Assembly: GCA_021325555.1 (NCBI GenBank)
Contig: JAJPGY010000013.1
Coordinates: forward strand, 62,001-126,000
Direction of reading: 5' to 3'
Source of the DNA: Pseudomonadota bacterium
GTDB taxonomy: Bacteria > Cyanobacteriota > Vampirovibrionia > Obscuribacterales > Obscuribacteraceae
DNA: 64,000 nt
How positions within the stretch are numbered: the first letter of the stretch is position 1; the number at the start of each line of letters is the position of its first letter. The position numbers were made by a program, and so were the translations under genes. The notes under the pieces are model-generated. The model made no database searches. It saw nothing but the letters and a program-made list of their open reading frames with translations, and was not told the DNA's origin. Positions 1 through 11,543 of the stretch are shown here, in pieces.

Positions 1-708
1 CAGAAGGGCCAGCCCCAGGTTGAGGTAGATCCGTTGCCGGTCGGCGTCCGTGAGCTTGAGACGCTCGGCCTTCATCATCTCCAGGTACTGCCCGACCGCC
101 TCGCCGAAGTTACGCAGCTTCATGTAGCAGTCGGCCATGTTCATCCAGGCCTCCGTGTAGGTCCAGGGCGGGTCGCCCAGCGCATCCCGGAAATGGCCGA
201 TGGCCACCGAGAGGTCTCCCTGCTTGACGGCCAGCTTGCCCAGCGCGTTGTGCGCCCGCGGGCCGGGCCCCATGTACTCGATGAGGGCGTCGTTGAACTG
301 CGTGCGCGCGTCCTCGTCGCGGTCCATGCGCATGTAGACCTCGCCCAGCTCGATGTGCGCCTCCGGCGATCTGCCCACCACCTGGTCCAGGTGTTTCCTG
401 AAGGCCTCCACGGCCTTGGTGTCGTTTTCCCTGTCGTTCTTCAGCTTGTAACACTCGCCCAGGAAGAACCAGGCCCAGGGATTGTAGTTGTTGCGCGCAA
501 AATCGATGGACTGCAAAAAGGAGTCGATCGCGCCGTCGATCTGGCCCTTCTTCATGCGCTGGATGCCCTCGTTGTAATTCTTGATGGCCGGGTCCGTCGT
601 GTTCTTCTCCCGGCTGGCCAGCGCCGGCAGGGCCAGAGAGCCAGGGGCGGCTGGCGCGGCCGCCAGGAAAACACAGAGAAGCGCCACCGGCCGCTTGCCG
701 CTAGTCAC
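1..708 (-). CDS. Secreted TPR-repeat protein (3' end outside window)
   Basis: Reading the minus strand from a GTG at 708 gives 236 codons without a stop, so the C-terminus lies beyond the window edge. The start shows a hydrophobic signal-like stretch (VALLCVFLAAAPAAPGSLALPALA), followed by repeated helical units typical of tetratricopeptide repeats (for example NPWAWFFLGECYKLKND and AHIELGEVYMRMDRDEDA). TPR domains are protein-binding scaffolds; export to the periplasm is inferred from the signal peptide. The GTG overlaps the TAG stop of the small membrane protein upstream by 8 nt, so this is the last visible gene of a minus-strand run that starts with the thiolase. The partner is unknown. 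Confidence 0.75.
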   Translation of the reverse strand, partial: MTSGKRPVALLCVFLAAAPAAPGSLALPALASREKNTTDPAIKNYNEGIQRMKKGQIDGAIDSFLQSIDFARNNYNPWAWFFLGECYKLKNDRENDTKAVEAFRKHLDQVVGRSPEAHIELGEVYMRMDRDEDARTQFNDALIEYMGPGPRAHNALGKLAVKQGDLSVAIGHFRDALGDPPWTYTEAWMNMADCYMKLRNFGEAVGQYLEMMKAERLKLTDADRQRIYLNLGLALL

Positions 709-952
709 GGTGTCCGACCTCGAACTCGATCTGCAGGAGCCCCGCCAGGTAAAGCACCGTCACAAGGGCCGCGTAAAGCAGGCTGGCCTGCCAGGGCGAG
801 ATCGGGGGCAGCGCAGCGAAGGAGGGCGCAATGGCGTTCCACCACCACTGAATGAAAAAGACAGGCAGCATAACGAAGAGCCCGACAAGCCCCATGCAGA
901 GGATCGAGAAGATTATTGCCGCCCCGAGCGCGTGTGCCTGATAGATTTTCAC
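701..952 (-). CDS. Small two-helix membrane protein
   Basis: This 83-residue protein has two strong hydrophobic segments, about residues 10-36 (AAIIFSILCMGLVGLFVMLP) and 55-74, separated by a Trp-rich loop (IQWWWN). Its GTG start immediately follows the TAG stop of the DNA ligase gene (TAG-GTG), and its own stop overlaps the next gene, so translational coupling is likely. I do not recognise the family. It is probably an inner-membrane protein. The conserved placement between ligA and the TPR gene, rather than any motif, is the support for it being real. Confidence 0.6.
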   Translation of the reverse strand: MKIYQAHALGAAIIFSILCMGLVGLFVMLPVFFIQWWWNAIAPSFAALPPISPWQASLLYAALVTVLYLAGLLQIEFEVGHRD

Positions 953-4208
<3,256 letters not shown>

Positions 4209-4320
4209 AGAGAAAAAACCTCATCGCTTGTACATCGTTGTTGAGATGCGCTGTCTACGCCCATGGGACGCTGTAAATTATAAGCGCTGCCCAGCTCACC
4301 CCTGAGCGGCCCGGCCGGTC

Positions 4321-4634
4321 TGTCAGATTTTCGTCGCTTTTTCTGACATCGCCGCGCGAAGATTTCGTCGGATGCCCCTTCGAGAGCGCCTGCGCGTTTG
4401 TCAGATTTTCCGCCGTTCTTCTGACAACGCCCAGCGGCGATCTCCAGTTGGATCCCCGCTCAGGCGCGCCGGGCCAATTGCCACATTTGCACCCGCCTTT
4501 CCGACAGGACCGGGCTCCGATCTCTTTGGATCCAGCCCGACAACGCCGGGACGTCTGTCAGATTTTCGCCCGCTTTTCTGACCGGCCGGGGCGGCGATCT
4601 TCCGAGGCGGGACCGACCGACTCTGACTCCTGTC
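4321..4634. repeat. Four degenerate ~79-bp tandem repeats with TGTCAGA palindromes
   Basis: Units begin at about 4321, 4399, 4479 and 4556 (periods 78, 80 and 77). Each opens with a copy of TGTCAGATTTTC, then a T/C-rich spacer and TTCTGACA. In units 1 and 2 the arms TGTCAGA and TCTGACA are exact reverse complements separated by 14 nt; unit 4 lacks only the last base, and unit 3 (TGCCACA...TCCGACA) is decayed. The second half of each unit shares GCGGCGATCTCC followed by GGATCC in units 2-3, with variants in 1 and 4. The array lies between divergent genes (thiolase and RDD protein). The remainder of 4209-4750 shows no gene. Regulatory binding or a structured repeat are both possible. Confidence 0.75.
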
Positions 4635-4750
4635 TCCTCGCCGGCGGCGAAACCGCCGCTGGCTGGTTCCCGCGGCACGACGCCGGCCAGTACCCAATCG
4701 CCTGCCGGTGATTTATGATAGGCAGGAAGGGCGTCCAGAAAGGCGGGGCA

Positions 4751-5380
4751 ATGACAAGATCCTTTGGCGGTCCAGGCAAGAGACCGGATGAAAGTCAAGG
4801 CAGCGCGCCGGGCCCGTTTGCCGGACGCGCACCAAAACGAACGGTGGGCGCGAGGCCTGCCGTTGAGCCGGTTCGAGTAGACCTCGGCAAACGGCTCGTC
4901 GCCCTGATCATCGACTTTTTTGCCTGTTACCTGGTCGGCGTCGTGGTCTCGCTCGTCCCCTTCATCAACGCCTTTCTGCCCCTGCCTGCGGTTATGATTA
5001 TCGCCTTCCTCTGCCGTGACTTCCTGTTCGACGGGCGCGGGGTAGGGAAGAACCTGATGGGATTTCAGGTCGTGGACGTGCAGACCGGCAGGCCCTGCGA
5101 CCTCCTGCAGTCGGTGCAGCGCAACATCGTGCTGGTGGCGCCGTATGTTGTTCTGACCATCGTCGATTCGGTGCTGAGAATCGTCACCATCCCCTTCATC
5201 AACGAGGCGGTTCTCAGCATCATCAACCTCATCGGCATGGTCTACTGCGCCGTGGTCATCCCCATGGAAGGCTACCGGGCCTACAGCCGGGCTGACGGCC
5301 TGCGGATCGGCGACGACGTGGCGGGCACGGCGATCATCGAGGCGCCCATGGATTTCAGCCGCATCCTGCCCCGCCAGTAG
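4751..5380 (+). CDS. RDD-family membrane protein
   Basis: About 209 residues. After a polar, basic N-terminus, the sequence LGKRLVALIIDFFACYLVGVVV has the conserved Arg and Asp of the RDD family at the start of the first membrane helix. Further hydrophobic segments follow (PAVMIIAFLCRDFLF; IVLVAPYVVLTIVDSVLRIV; VLSIINLIGMVYCAVVIP). Between them is the typical RDD stretch GRGVGKNLMGFQVVDVQTG. I chose ATG 4751, preceded by AAAGGCGGGG at a sensible distance, over an in-frame ATG at 4715 that has no ribosome site. RDD proteins are integral membrane proteins, some proposed as ion antiporters; the substrate here cannot be told. It ends 6 bp from the convergent CoA-transferase gene. Confidence 0.85.
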   Translation: MTRSFGGPGKRPDESQGSAPGPFAGRAPKRTVGARPAVEPVRVDLGKRLVALIIDFFACYLVGVVVSLVPFINAFLPLPAVMIIAFLCRDFLFDGRGVGKNLMGFQVVDVQTGRPCDLLQSVQRNIVLVAPYVVLTIVDSVLRIVTIPFINEAVLSIINLIGMVYCAVVIPMEGYRAYSRADGLRIGDDVAGTAIIEAPMDFSRILPRQ

Positions 5381-5385
5381 GGCCG

Positions 5386-6153
5386 TCACCCCAGGTAAGC
5401 ACCCCGGCAATCCAGCTCGCGCAAAGCCCTGAGCTCGGCGGAGCTTGGCGGGCTGGTCTGCTCCGGGAGCCGGTCGAGCTCCAGCTCCCAGCCCAGAGCC
5501 GCCTCCACCTGCTCCAGCGCAACGCCCGGATGCACGCGGGTGAGAACCATCCGCCCGTCGGCGTCGAACTCATAGACCCCGAGGTCGGTTATCACCTCGG
5601 TCGGACCGCCGCCGGCCAGCCCCAGCCCGGACCTCTCCTTACGCCCGCCCAGGTAGCCGGGGCTGGTCACGAAGTCGACCCTGGCCGGGAAGCGCTTGGC
5701 GTCCTGCCTGGTCATGATGATCGTGCGCCGGGCATGGATGGCGATCTCGCAGGCGCCGCCGCTGCCCGGCAGCCTTACCTTGCAGCTGTCGTAGCGGCCG
5801 ATTACGGTGGAGTTGATGTTGCCGTAGCGGTCGATCTGGGCGCCGCCGAGAAATCCGACATCGACCAGCCCGCCCTGCAGGTAGAAGTTGAAGAGCTCGA
5901 ACATCGAGCAGACCACCTGCGCGTTGTCCGCCAGCACCGAGTCGCCGATGGAAAGCGGCAGCCGCTCGGGGCGCGCCCCGACCACCCCGGATTCAAAGAT
6001 GAGCACAAGATTGGGCGCCTGCAGCCTCAAAGCCAGGCAGGCCGCCAGATTGGGCATCCCCACCCCGACCAGCACCCGCTCGCCGTCGACGAGCCGCCGG
6101 GACGCTTCCACGACCATCATCTCGACCTGTGTGTAGGCGTCGGTCACGACCAC
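5386..6153 (-). CDS. Family I CoA-transferase beta-like subunit, unpaired
   Basis: The protein resembles the B subunit of glutaconate/3-oxoacid CoA-transferases: VGVGMPNLAACLALRL, then LIFESGVVGARPERLPLSIGDS, where the Glu of the E-S-G motif would carry the CoA thioester, and FLGGAQIDRYGNINST. These enzymes swap CoA between acids and work as A/B heteromers. No A subunit lies next to it: the upstream neighbour is a divergent SDR-like gene and the downstream neighbour a convergent RDD gene. I chose GTG 6153, ten bases after a GGAGGGG site. The open frame continues upstream to 6357 but the extra 68 residues are low-complexity and lack family features. Pairing with a distant A subunit is possible. 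Confidence 0.8.
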   Translation of the reverse strand: MVVTDAYTQVEMMVVEASRRLVDGERVLVGVGMPNLAACLALRLQAPNLVLIFESGVVGARPERLPLSIGDSVLADNAQVVCSMFELFNFYLQGGLVDVGFLGGAQIDRYGNINSTVIGRYDSCKVRLPGSGGACEIAIHARRTIIMTRQDAKRFPARVDFVTSPGYLGGRKERSGLGLAGGGPTEVITDLGVYEFDADGRMVLTRVHPGVALEQVEAALGWELELDRLPEQTSPPSSAELRALRELDCRGAYLG

Positions 6154-6431
6154 GCGAAGGAATCCCCTCCGGAGCTCTCCTTTAACCGCCGGTCTCTCGA
6201 CTGCCAGAGGCGGCCGGCAAGGCTTCAAGGTAGCACAACCGCGACCGCCCGCGGGCCGGGCGGCTGGCAAACCCTGGAGAATCAAGAAAATTTTATGCCG
6301 GGCGGCGGCCGGCGCCGGCAAGGTAACAAAAATCCGCATCCGTACCCGGGCCGGCATGGCGTGTGTTATCTTGTTTCCTGCCTGGACGGAGCCAGGCAGC
6401 AGGACTGCCCGGTCCTTGCGCCTGATTGATC

Positions 6432-7886
6432 ATGAACCAGAAGACCGCCTACCTGTGGGGATCAGTGTCCAGCTTCTCAGGGCCGCTGGCCGCGCTGCTT
6501 CTGCGCAAGGGCTGGCAGGTCCACGTTGCCACCAAGTCGGCCCTCAACCTCTTCTCGCTCTCCCCGCTGGAGCTCCGCTCTGCCGCCCAGACCTGGCTCG
6601 AGCAGGCGCTCGGCGGTCACGACCAGCTGCACATTTTTCAGGAGCGCCTGCGCTTCCTGGATCAGGGGCAGACGGCGCGTGGCACCAGATACGATGCCGT
6701 GATCTTCTGCGGGTTGCCGCCCAACTTTGATGAGCCGCGGGCCCCTCGGGCCCCCTGGGCGGGCAGCGAGCTGCAGGCCATGACCAGGCAATTCAAGGAC
6801 GCACCCGTCTTTCTGGTCTCCTCGCTCTGGGGCGGCATCGCCGGTGATGGCGTCGTCCCCGAGGAGCTGGAGTTCGAGCGGCGAAAACCGGTCAGTCACT
6901 GGGAGGGCGTCTGCCAGCAGTACGAGCACAAGCTGCTGCAGGCAGTCTCCGGCATCGAGCTGCCCTGGTATCTGGTCCGCCTGCCGCTGGTATCGGGCTC
7001 CACGGTCGACGGCGGCATCCTCAACTTCTCCGGGCTCTCCTCGCTGCTGCGGGAGCTCTCGCGGGCCGGCCGGGCGGCAGGACAGGAGCGGGGGGTTCTC
7101 AAGCTCAATTACAGCCCGGACTCGACGCTCTGGTTCCAGCCGGCCAACACGCTTGTCCAGTTCTTCTGGCGCCTGATCGAGGACGAATCGCGGCCCAGGA
7201 TCTGCAACCTGGTGTCCACCCAGAGCATTCTCAATCGCGAGTGGGTCGGCTACCTGGCCTCGGCGGCCGGCTACGGGGGTGTCCAGGTGGCGGACACGGA
7301 TGAATGGTCGCTGCCGGGGATTCTCCGGCGTCTGATCAAGGACGACCTCAACGTCAAGACCAGGAACCTCTTCGAGGTGTCCGGCCGCTACCACTTCACG
7401 CCGACCAGGCTTGACGAGGCCTACTTCCGCAGGTTGATCGACTACGGCAACGCCGAGAACTGGGGAAAGCTCTCGCCCGAGGCCGCCCCGGAGGTATTGT
7501 CCTACTCGCAGGAGTTTGCCCGCTCTTACTTCCAGGAGTTCATCCCCGGCAATCTCTCCTCAGAGCTGGCCGCGGAAGCCACCAGGGGCGGTACCAAAGT
7601 CGGGTTCTTCCTCGAGGAGCCGGAGCCGCTCTCCTTCATGCTCAGGTCCGCCGACGGCAAGCCCCTCGTGGAGCCGCTCGGCGCCGACGCGGAGAAGCCG
7701 AAGGTGAGCTTTCACCTGTCCGGCAGCACCCTCGCCCGCCTGGCCACCAGCAATTTGTCCTTGCCCAGAGCCCTCATGCTGCGCCAGGTGCGCGCGGAAG
7801 GTCCGGTGCTGGAGACCTTGCGGGTGAGCAACGTGCTCGCCCGTTTCCTGAGGGAGAACGTTTACTGCGGGCCGGCCGGCCAGTAA
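6432..7886 (+). CDS. SDR-like protein with C-terminal SCP2-like domain
   Basis: 484 residues. The first ~300 look like an extended short-chain dehydrogenase/epimerase-type Rossmann fold: TAYLWGSVSSFSGPLAALLLRKGWQVHVATKS resembles a dinucleotide-binding unit, followed by YDAVIFCGLPP, FLVSSLWGG and LPWYLVRLPLVSG. The canonical GxxGxxG is not kept (G-S-V-S-S-F-S-G), so NAD(P) binding is uncertain. The last ~90 residues (KVSFHLSGSTLARLATSNLS...LRVSNVLARFLREN) match the style of SCP2-like sterol/lipid-binding domains. An ATG at 6432 is preferred to a TTG two codons earlier. A role in lipid modification is plausible but only inferred. It sits divergently from the CoA-transferase-like gene. Confidence 0.65.
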   Translation: MNQKTAYLWGSVSSFSGPLAALLLRKGWQVHVATKSALNLFSLSPLELRSAAQTWLEQALGGHDQLHIFQERLRFLDQGQTARGTRYDAVIFCGLPPNFDEPRAPRAPWAGSELQAMTRQFKDAPVFLVSSLWGGIAGDGVVPEELEFERRKPVSHWEGVCQQYEHKLLQAVSGIELPWYLVRLPLVSGSTVDGGILNFSGLSSLLRELSRAGRAAGQERGVLKLNYSPDSTLWFQPANTLVQFFWRLIEDESRPRICNLVSTQSILNREWVGYLASAAGYGGVQVADTDEWSLPGILRRLIKDDLNVKTRNLFEVSGRYHFTPTRLDEAYFRRLIDYGNAENWGKLSPEAAPEVLSYSQEFARSYFQEFIPGNLSSELAAEATRGGTKVGFFLEEPEPLSFMLRSADGKPLVEPLGADAEKPKVSFHLSGSTLARLATSNLSLPRALMLRQVRAEGPVLETLRVSNVLARFLRENVYCGPAGQ

Positions 7887-7892
7887 GAAGGT

Positions 7893-8396
7893 TCAGACCT
7901 TGGCCGCCAGCGCCTTTTCCCGGGCGCCCTCGCCGAGCAGGCCCATAAGGTTGGCCATCTCGATGGCGGTCAGCGCCGCATCGCCGCCCTTGTTGCCCGC
8001 CTTCGTTCCGGCCCGCTCGATCGCCTGCTCGATGGTGTCCGTGGTCAGAACGCCGAAGACGGCCGGGACCCCGGTGTCCAGCCCGACGGCGGCGATGCCC
8101 TTGGCGCATTCGCCGGCCACGTAATCGAAGTGGGGGGTGGCACCGCGGATGATGGCGCCCAGGCAGATCACGGCCTGATAGTCGCCGGACAGCGCCGCCC
8201 GCCTGGCCACCAGCGGGATCTCATAGGCGCCCGGGCACCAGATCACGTCCACCGCCTCCGGATCGGCGCCGGCGCGGGTGAGCGTATCCAGGCAGGCGCC
8301 CAGCAGGCGCGAGGTAATGAACTCATTGAAGCGGGAGACGACGACGGCGAATCTGAGCCCGGTCGCCACCAGCTTCCCTTCTATCACTCTCGGCAT
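7893..8396 (-). CDS. ribH: 6,7-dimethyl-8-ribityllumazine synthase
   Basis: 167 residues, the usual size for lumazine synthase, which condenses 5-amino-6-ribitylamino-uracil with 3,4-dihydroxy-2-butanone 4-phosphate. Diagnostic segments are [10 protein letters not shown] near the N-terminus, CPGAYEIPL, the phosphate/active-site motif [14 protein letters not shown] with the catalytic His, and [24 protein letters not shown] at the C-terminus. Its ATG lies inside the end of ribBA (13-nt overlap), so the two are translationally coupled. Last gene of the ribE-ribBA-ribH run. The product normally assembles into pentamers or 60-mer capsids. Confidence 0.97.
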   Translation of the reverse strand: MPRVIEGKLVATGLRFAVVVSRFNEFITSRLLGACLDTLTRAGADPEAVDVIWCPGAYEIPLVARRAALSGDYQAVICLGAIIRGATPHFDYVAGECAKGIAAVGLDTGVPAVFGVLTTDTIEQAIERAGTKAGNKGGDAALTAIEMANLMGLLGEGAREKALAAKV

Positions 8397-9679
8397 TGAT
8401 CGCCTTCCTCCTTGGCCCGGCCTTCCAATCCGTCCAGCCAGTGCCCGAGCTTCTCCTTTTTGGTGAGCAGATAATCCAGGTTGTGCCTGTTGCAGGCGGC
8501 CGGCATGCTCACGCGATCGCTCACCGTGAGCCCGTAGCCTTCCAGCCCGACTATCTTGCGCGGGTTGTTGGTAATAATGCGCACCGAAGAAAGCCCCAGG
8601 TCATAAAGGATCTGGGCGCCGACCCCGTAGTCGCGCAGGTCGGGCTTGAAGCCCAGCGACTCGTTGGCCTGCACGGTGTCCTGACCGCCGTCCTGCAGGG
8701 CGTAGGCCTTTACCTTGTTGAGAAGACCGATTCCCCTTCCCTCCTGGCGCAGATAGACGAGCACGCCCGTGCCCTCGGCGGCGATCATGGCCATCGCCGC
8801 CTCCAGCTGCGGACCGCAATCGCAGCGCAGGCTGGCGAACACGTCGCCGGTCAGGCACTCGCTGTGCACGCGCACCAGAACGTCCCGCCGCCCTTTCACC
8901 TCGCCGGCCACCAGCGCCAGGTGCCCGGTGCCGTCGAGCTGGTTGCGATAGGCGTAAAGGGTGAACTGGCCGTAGGCGGAAGGGAAGCAGGCCACCGCCT
9001 CGCGCACGACAAAACGCTCGCGGGCCAGGCGGTAGGAGATGAGCTGGGCGATGTTCACGAACTTGAGCTTGTGGCGGGCCGCAAAGGCGGCCAGCTCCGG
9101 CACCCGCGCCATGGTGCCGTCGAGGTTGATCACCTCGCAGATGACGCCGGCCGGGCTTATGCCGGCCAGTCTGGCCAGGTCCACCGCCGCCTCCGTGTGC
9201 CCGGCCCGTTGCAGGACGCCGCCCGCCCTGGCCACAAGCGGGGCCACGTGCCCCGGCCGGCGCAGGTCGCCCGGCCTGCAGGCCGGGTCGGCGGCCACCC
9301 TGATGGTGGTGGCGCGGTCGTAGGCGCTAATCCCGGTCGTGACACCAAATCTGGTATCAGCGTCGATGGTCACCGTAAAGGCCGTGCCCTGCGCGTCGGT
9401 GTTCACCTCCACCATCGGCGGCAGCTCCAGCTGCCTGGCCCGGTCGGCCGTCAGCGCCAGGCAGACCCAGCCGCGCGCCTCCGAGATCATGAAGTTGATC
9501 ATGGCCGGCGTCACCAGCTCGGCCGCGCAGATGAGGTCGCCCTCGTTCTCCCGCCCCTCGTCGTCGGCCACGACCACGAAGCGCCCGGCGCGGATCTCGT
9601 CAATCGCCTCCTCCACCGAGGAGAACTGGGGCGCCTCGCTGGCGACCGGCTGATCTGTCCTTACGTTCACGTCGAGCAT
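8384..9679 (-). CDS. ribBA: Bifunctional DHBP synthase / GTP cyclohydrolase II
   Basis: 431 residues combining both entry enzymes of riboflavin synthesis. The N-terminal RibB half carries [37 protein letters not shown] and [14 protein letters not shown], making dihydroxybutanone phosphate from ribulose 5-phosphate. The C-terminal RibA half has the zinc ligands [15 protein letters not shown] and the catalytic loop [11 protein letters not shown], opening the GTP imidazole ring. All expected residues are present. It starts with ATG 51 bp after ribE. No ribD is present in the window, so the deaminase/reductase step must be encoded elsewhere. Confidence 0.97.
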   Translation of the reverse strand: MLDVNVRTDQPVASEAPQFSSVEEAIDEIRAGRFVVVADDEGRENEGDLICAAELVTPAMINFMISEARGWVCLALTADRARQLELPPMVEVNTDAQGTAFTVTIDADTRFGVTTGISAYDRATTIRVAADPACRPGDLRRPGHVAPLVARAGGVLQRAGHTEAAVDLARLAGISPAGVICEVINLDGTMARVPELAAFAARHKLKFVNIAQLISYRLARERFVVREAVACFPSAYGQFTLYAYRNQLDGTGHLALVAGEVKGRRDVLVRVHSECLTGDVFASLRCDCGPQLEAAMAMIAAEGTGVLVYLRQEGRGIGLLNKVKAYALQDGGQDTVQANESLGFKPDLRDYGVGAQILYDLGLSSVRIITNNPRKIVGLEGYGLTVSDRVSMPAACNRHNLDYLLTKKEKLGHWLDGLEGRAKEEGDQCRE

Positions 9680-9730
9680 CGGGTTTTCCAGGGGCCGCGG
9701 GCGCCGGTCCCGCGCGCGCCGGCGGTGTTG

Positions 9731-10399
9731 CTAAGTGTAGCCATGTTCTGCCAGCAGGCCGAGCGTCAGCCCACCTTTATTAACCTTTGTGGCGTAGCCA
9801 CACGCCATGAGACGGGCCACATACTTGCCCACCAGGTCGGTCTCGACGTTCACCAGGTCGCCTGCCGCCAGCCCGCCCAGCGTGGTCACGGCCAGCGTGT
9901 GCGGAATAAGGGCGACGGTGAAGTTGAAGCGCCCGCCGGAGACCGGGGACAGCGAGGCAACGGTCAGGCTGACGCCGTCCACGGCCACCGAACCCTTCTC
10001 CACCAGAAGCCCGGAAAGCGCCTGGTCGGTCTCGAAGGTGGTGAGCCGTGAGGCGCCCTCGGCCTTCAGCGAGCGCACCGTGGCCAGCCCATCCACGTGC
10101 CCGCTCACCAGGTGGCCGCCCAGCCGGTCCGACAGGCTAAGGGCCCGCTCCAGGTTCACCGGCGAACCCGCCGCCAGCCGCCCGAGCGCCGTCACCCGCA
10201 GGGTCTGGGCCACCGCCTCCACCTCGAACCAGCCGGCGCCGAAGGCGACAACGGTCAGGCAGACGCCGGCGACGGCAACCGAGTCACCAAGCTTGATATC
10301 GGACGAGACAACCCCCGAGCTGATGCTGAGCCGCCTGCCGCCGGCCTGCTCGCGGACAGCCTGTATGGTCCCCACTTCCTCGACGATGCCCGAGAACAT
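9731..10399 (-). CDS. ribE: Riboflavin synthase alpha chain
   Basis: 222 residues made of the usual two internally repeated beta-barrel lumazine-binding domains. The N-terminal MFSGIVEEVG, DSVAVAGVCLTVV and GHLVSGHVDG are typical, and the second repeat shows MFSGIV-like symmetry with GSVAVDGVSLTVA and NVETDLVGKYV. The enzyme dismutates two lumazines into riboflavin. ATG start; first gene of the minus-strand rib run. Upstream (10400-10532) I looked for an FMN riboswitch and do not see its conserved core; the only structure I noticed is a short palindrome at 10449-10464. Confidence 0.96.
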   Translation of the reverse strand: MFSGIVEEVGTIQAVREQAGGRRLSISSGVVSSDIKLGDSVAVAGVCLTVVAFGAGWFEVEAVAQTLRVTALGRLAAGSPVNLERALSLSDRLGGHLVSGHVDGLATVRSLKAEGASRLTTFETDQALSGLLVEKGSVAVDGVSLTVASLSPVSGGRFNFTVALIPHTLAVTTLGGLAAGDLVNVETDLVGKYVARLMACGYATKVNKGGLTLGLLAEHGYT

Positions 10400-10448
10400 A
10401 AGTCAATCGCTCCGTCCCCGTATTCTACAACCACGTCTCCTGGCAACC

Positions 10449-10464
10449 CTTACATTCCTGTAAG
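10449..10464. promoter_or_regulatory. Palindrome CTTACA-TTCC-TGTAAG upstream of ribE
   Basis: Perfect 6-bp inverted arms with a 4-nt centre in the 133-bp gap between the last gene of the secretion-like operon (stop at 10533) and the ribE start (10399). It could be an operator for the rib run or a stem in the 3' end of the upstream transcript. There is no T-run after it on the minus strand, so a classical terminator is not supported. Confidence 0.3.
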
Positions 10465-10532
10465 AACTCCAGGCCAGCGCGCGCTCAGCCGGGCCGGTGG
10501 TCAAGAGAACCTGCAACCGGAGCCCGGCACGG

Positions 10533-11165
10533 TCAGCCCGCCGGGCCGACCTCCTGATAGTCAACGATGATAGGCACCGTCGCCTGCTGGCCGCCCCCGC
10601 TCATCGCCGCGTAGCGGGAGTGCGAGTTGACATCGGAGCCTGCCTGCCCGCTGGGCGCCGCCACCAGCCCCATGAAGTAGCGCAGGTGGAACTGCTTTTC
10701 GTCGGCGCCGGAGGCCGAGTGGGTGGCCACCACGCCCTGCACGTCCACCGGCACGTAGCCCTGCTGCCCGACCGGGTCGCCGGTCGAAACCGAGTCGATG
10801 CGCACCGCCGCCACCACCTTCTCGTCCCTGAGCGTGCGCTCGGTGGCCTTCATCTCCTCCGCGCTCCTGGGCAGAAGCTGGGACTGGCGCAGCTTGTCGA
10901 TCATCACCTGGTGCAGCTCGCCGGTGGTCAGGAGCTTTTGCGTGGAGCTGGCGTAGGTTATGTAGCTGGTGTCCAGGAGCTGGGTGGTCACATCCCTGGC
11001 CAGCTGCTCGAAATTGCCCTTGAGCTCGGCCGTCACCTTGTTGGCCGGGCCCGGCCTGGTGGTGAAGAGGATCAGGTTCAGGAAAACGCTGAAGGCCAGG
11101 AAGCCGTGCAGCCCGTACTGCCGCATCAGGTGGTCCGGCCGAAAATTTTTCACTCGCCAGTACAT
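10533..11165 (-). CDS. VirB8-like single-pass membrane protein of the T4SS-like operon
   Basis: 210 residues: a short basic cytoplasmic N-terminus, one membrane helix at about residues 20-36 (GFLAFSVFLNLILF), then a soluble ~170-residue domain. This topology and its position beside VirB4 match VirB8-type scaffold proteins, whose periplasmic domain has an NTF2-like fold. The family assignment is from topology and context rather than from a clear motif. It is the last gene of the minus arm, starting 3 bp after the stop of the 123-residue protein, so co-translation is likely. The polar C-terminus (SGGGQQATVPIIVDYQEV) may be the last beta-strand of the fold. Confidence 0.5.
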   Translation of the reverse strand: MYWRVKNFRPDHLMRQYGLHGFLAFSVFLNLILFTTRPGPANKVTAELKGNFEQLARDVTTQLLDTSYITYASSTQKLLTTGELHQVMIDKLRQSQLLPRSAEEMKATERTLRDEKVVAAVRIDSVSTGDPVGQQGYVPVDVQGVVATHSASGADEKQFHLRYFMGLVAAPSGQAGSDVNSHSRYAAMSGGGQQATVPIIVDYQEVGPAG

Positions 11166-11168
11166 CGA

Positions 11169-11540
11169 CTAAAGCTCCACCTTGCCCAGAACCCAGTTGT
11201 TGCTCGCCTTGTAGAAGGTCAAGGTGGCGCTGACATCGGTCGTTACGCTCGACATGGCGGCATCGCCCCCGTCTGCGGCATGAGGCCTGGTCAGAACCTG
11301 CCTGCCCTTTATCTTAACTATAGCGTCCGTGCCGCTCCGGCGCAGGACCTCGGCTGCGGTGATCTCGGCCCGGGACGCCCAGTGGCGGCCGGGCCACGAC
11401 CAGGTGAAGATGCGCTGCCCGACCAGCTTCGCCTCATCGGCCACCCGCAGGTTGACGACCGCCTGCAGTCCCAGCCAGACGGCCACGAGCAGCGCGCAGA
11501 AAAGCACGAACCACCTGTTCGGGGAGAAGATCTTTTCCAT
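11169..11540 (-). CDS. Short single-pass protein with possible NTF2-like domain
   Basis: 123 residues: an N-terminal helix at about 9-28 (WFVLFCALLVAVWLGLQAVV) and a ~95-residue extracytoplasmic part ending in alternating strands (SATLTFYKASNNWVLGKVEL), the pattern of a small NTF2-like domain. It lies between virB4 and the VirB8-like gene with 3-bp gaps on each side. The shared topology suggests two VirB8-type subunits, but the sequences are not obviously similar to each other by eye. Function otherwise unknown. Confidence 0.55.
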   Translation of the reverse strand: MEKIFSPNRWFVLFCALLVAVWLGLQAVVNLRVADEAKLVGQRIFTWSWPGRHWASRAEITAAEVLRRSGTDAIVKIKGRQVLTRPHAADGGDAAMSSVTTDVSATLTFYKASNNWVLGKVEL

Positions 11541-11543
11541 GGC

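Noticed and set aside
4321..4634. CRISPR array
   Set aside because: The repeats are imperfect along their entire length with no conserved-repeat/unique-spacer pattern, and no cas gene is nearby.
4372..4711. Short open frames through the 4.3-4.7 kb repeat array
   Set aside because: Frames differ between repeat units and spacing is not a multiple of three throughout (78, 80 and 77), so the repeats are not coding.
5386..6357. Longer CoA-transferase-like protein starting at 6357
   Set aside because: The extra N-terminal residues are low-complexity, overlap a likely promoter region, and a good ribosome site precedes GTG 6153.
10400..10532. FMN riboswitch before ribE
   Set aside because: The conserved RFN-element core sequences are not visible.
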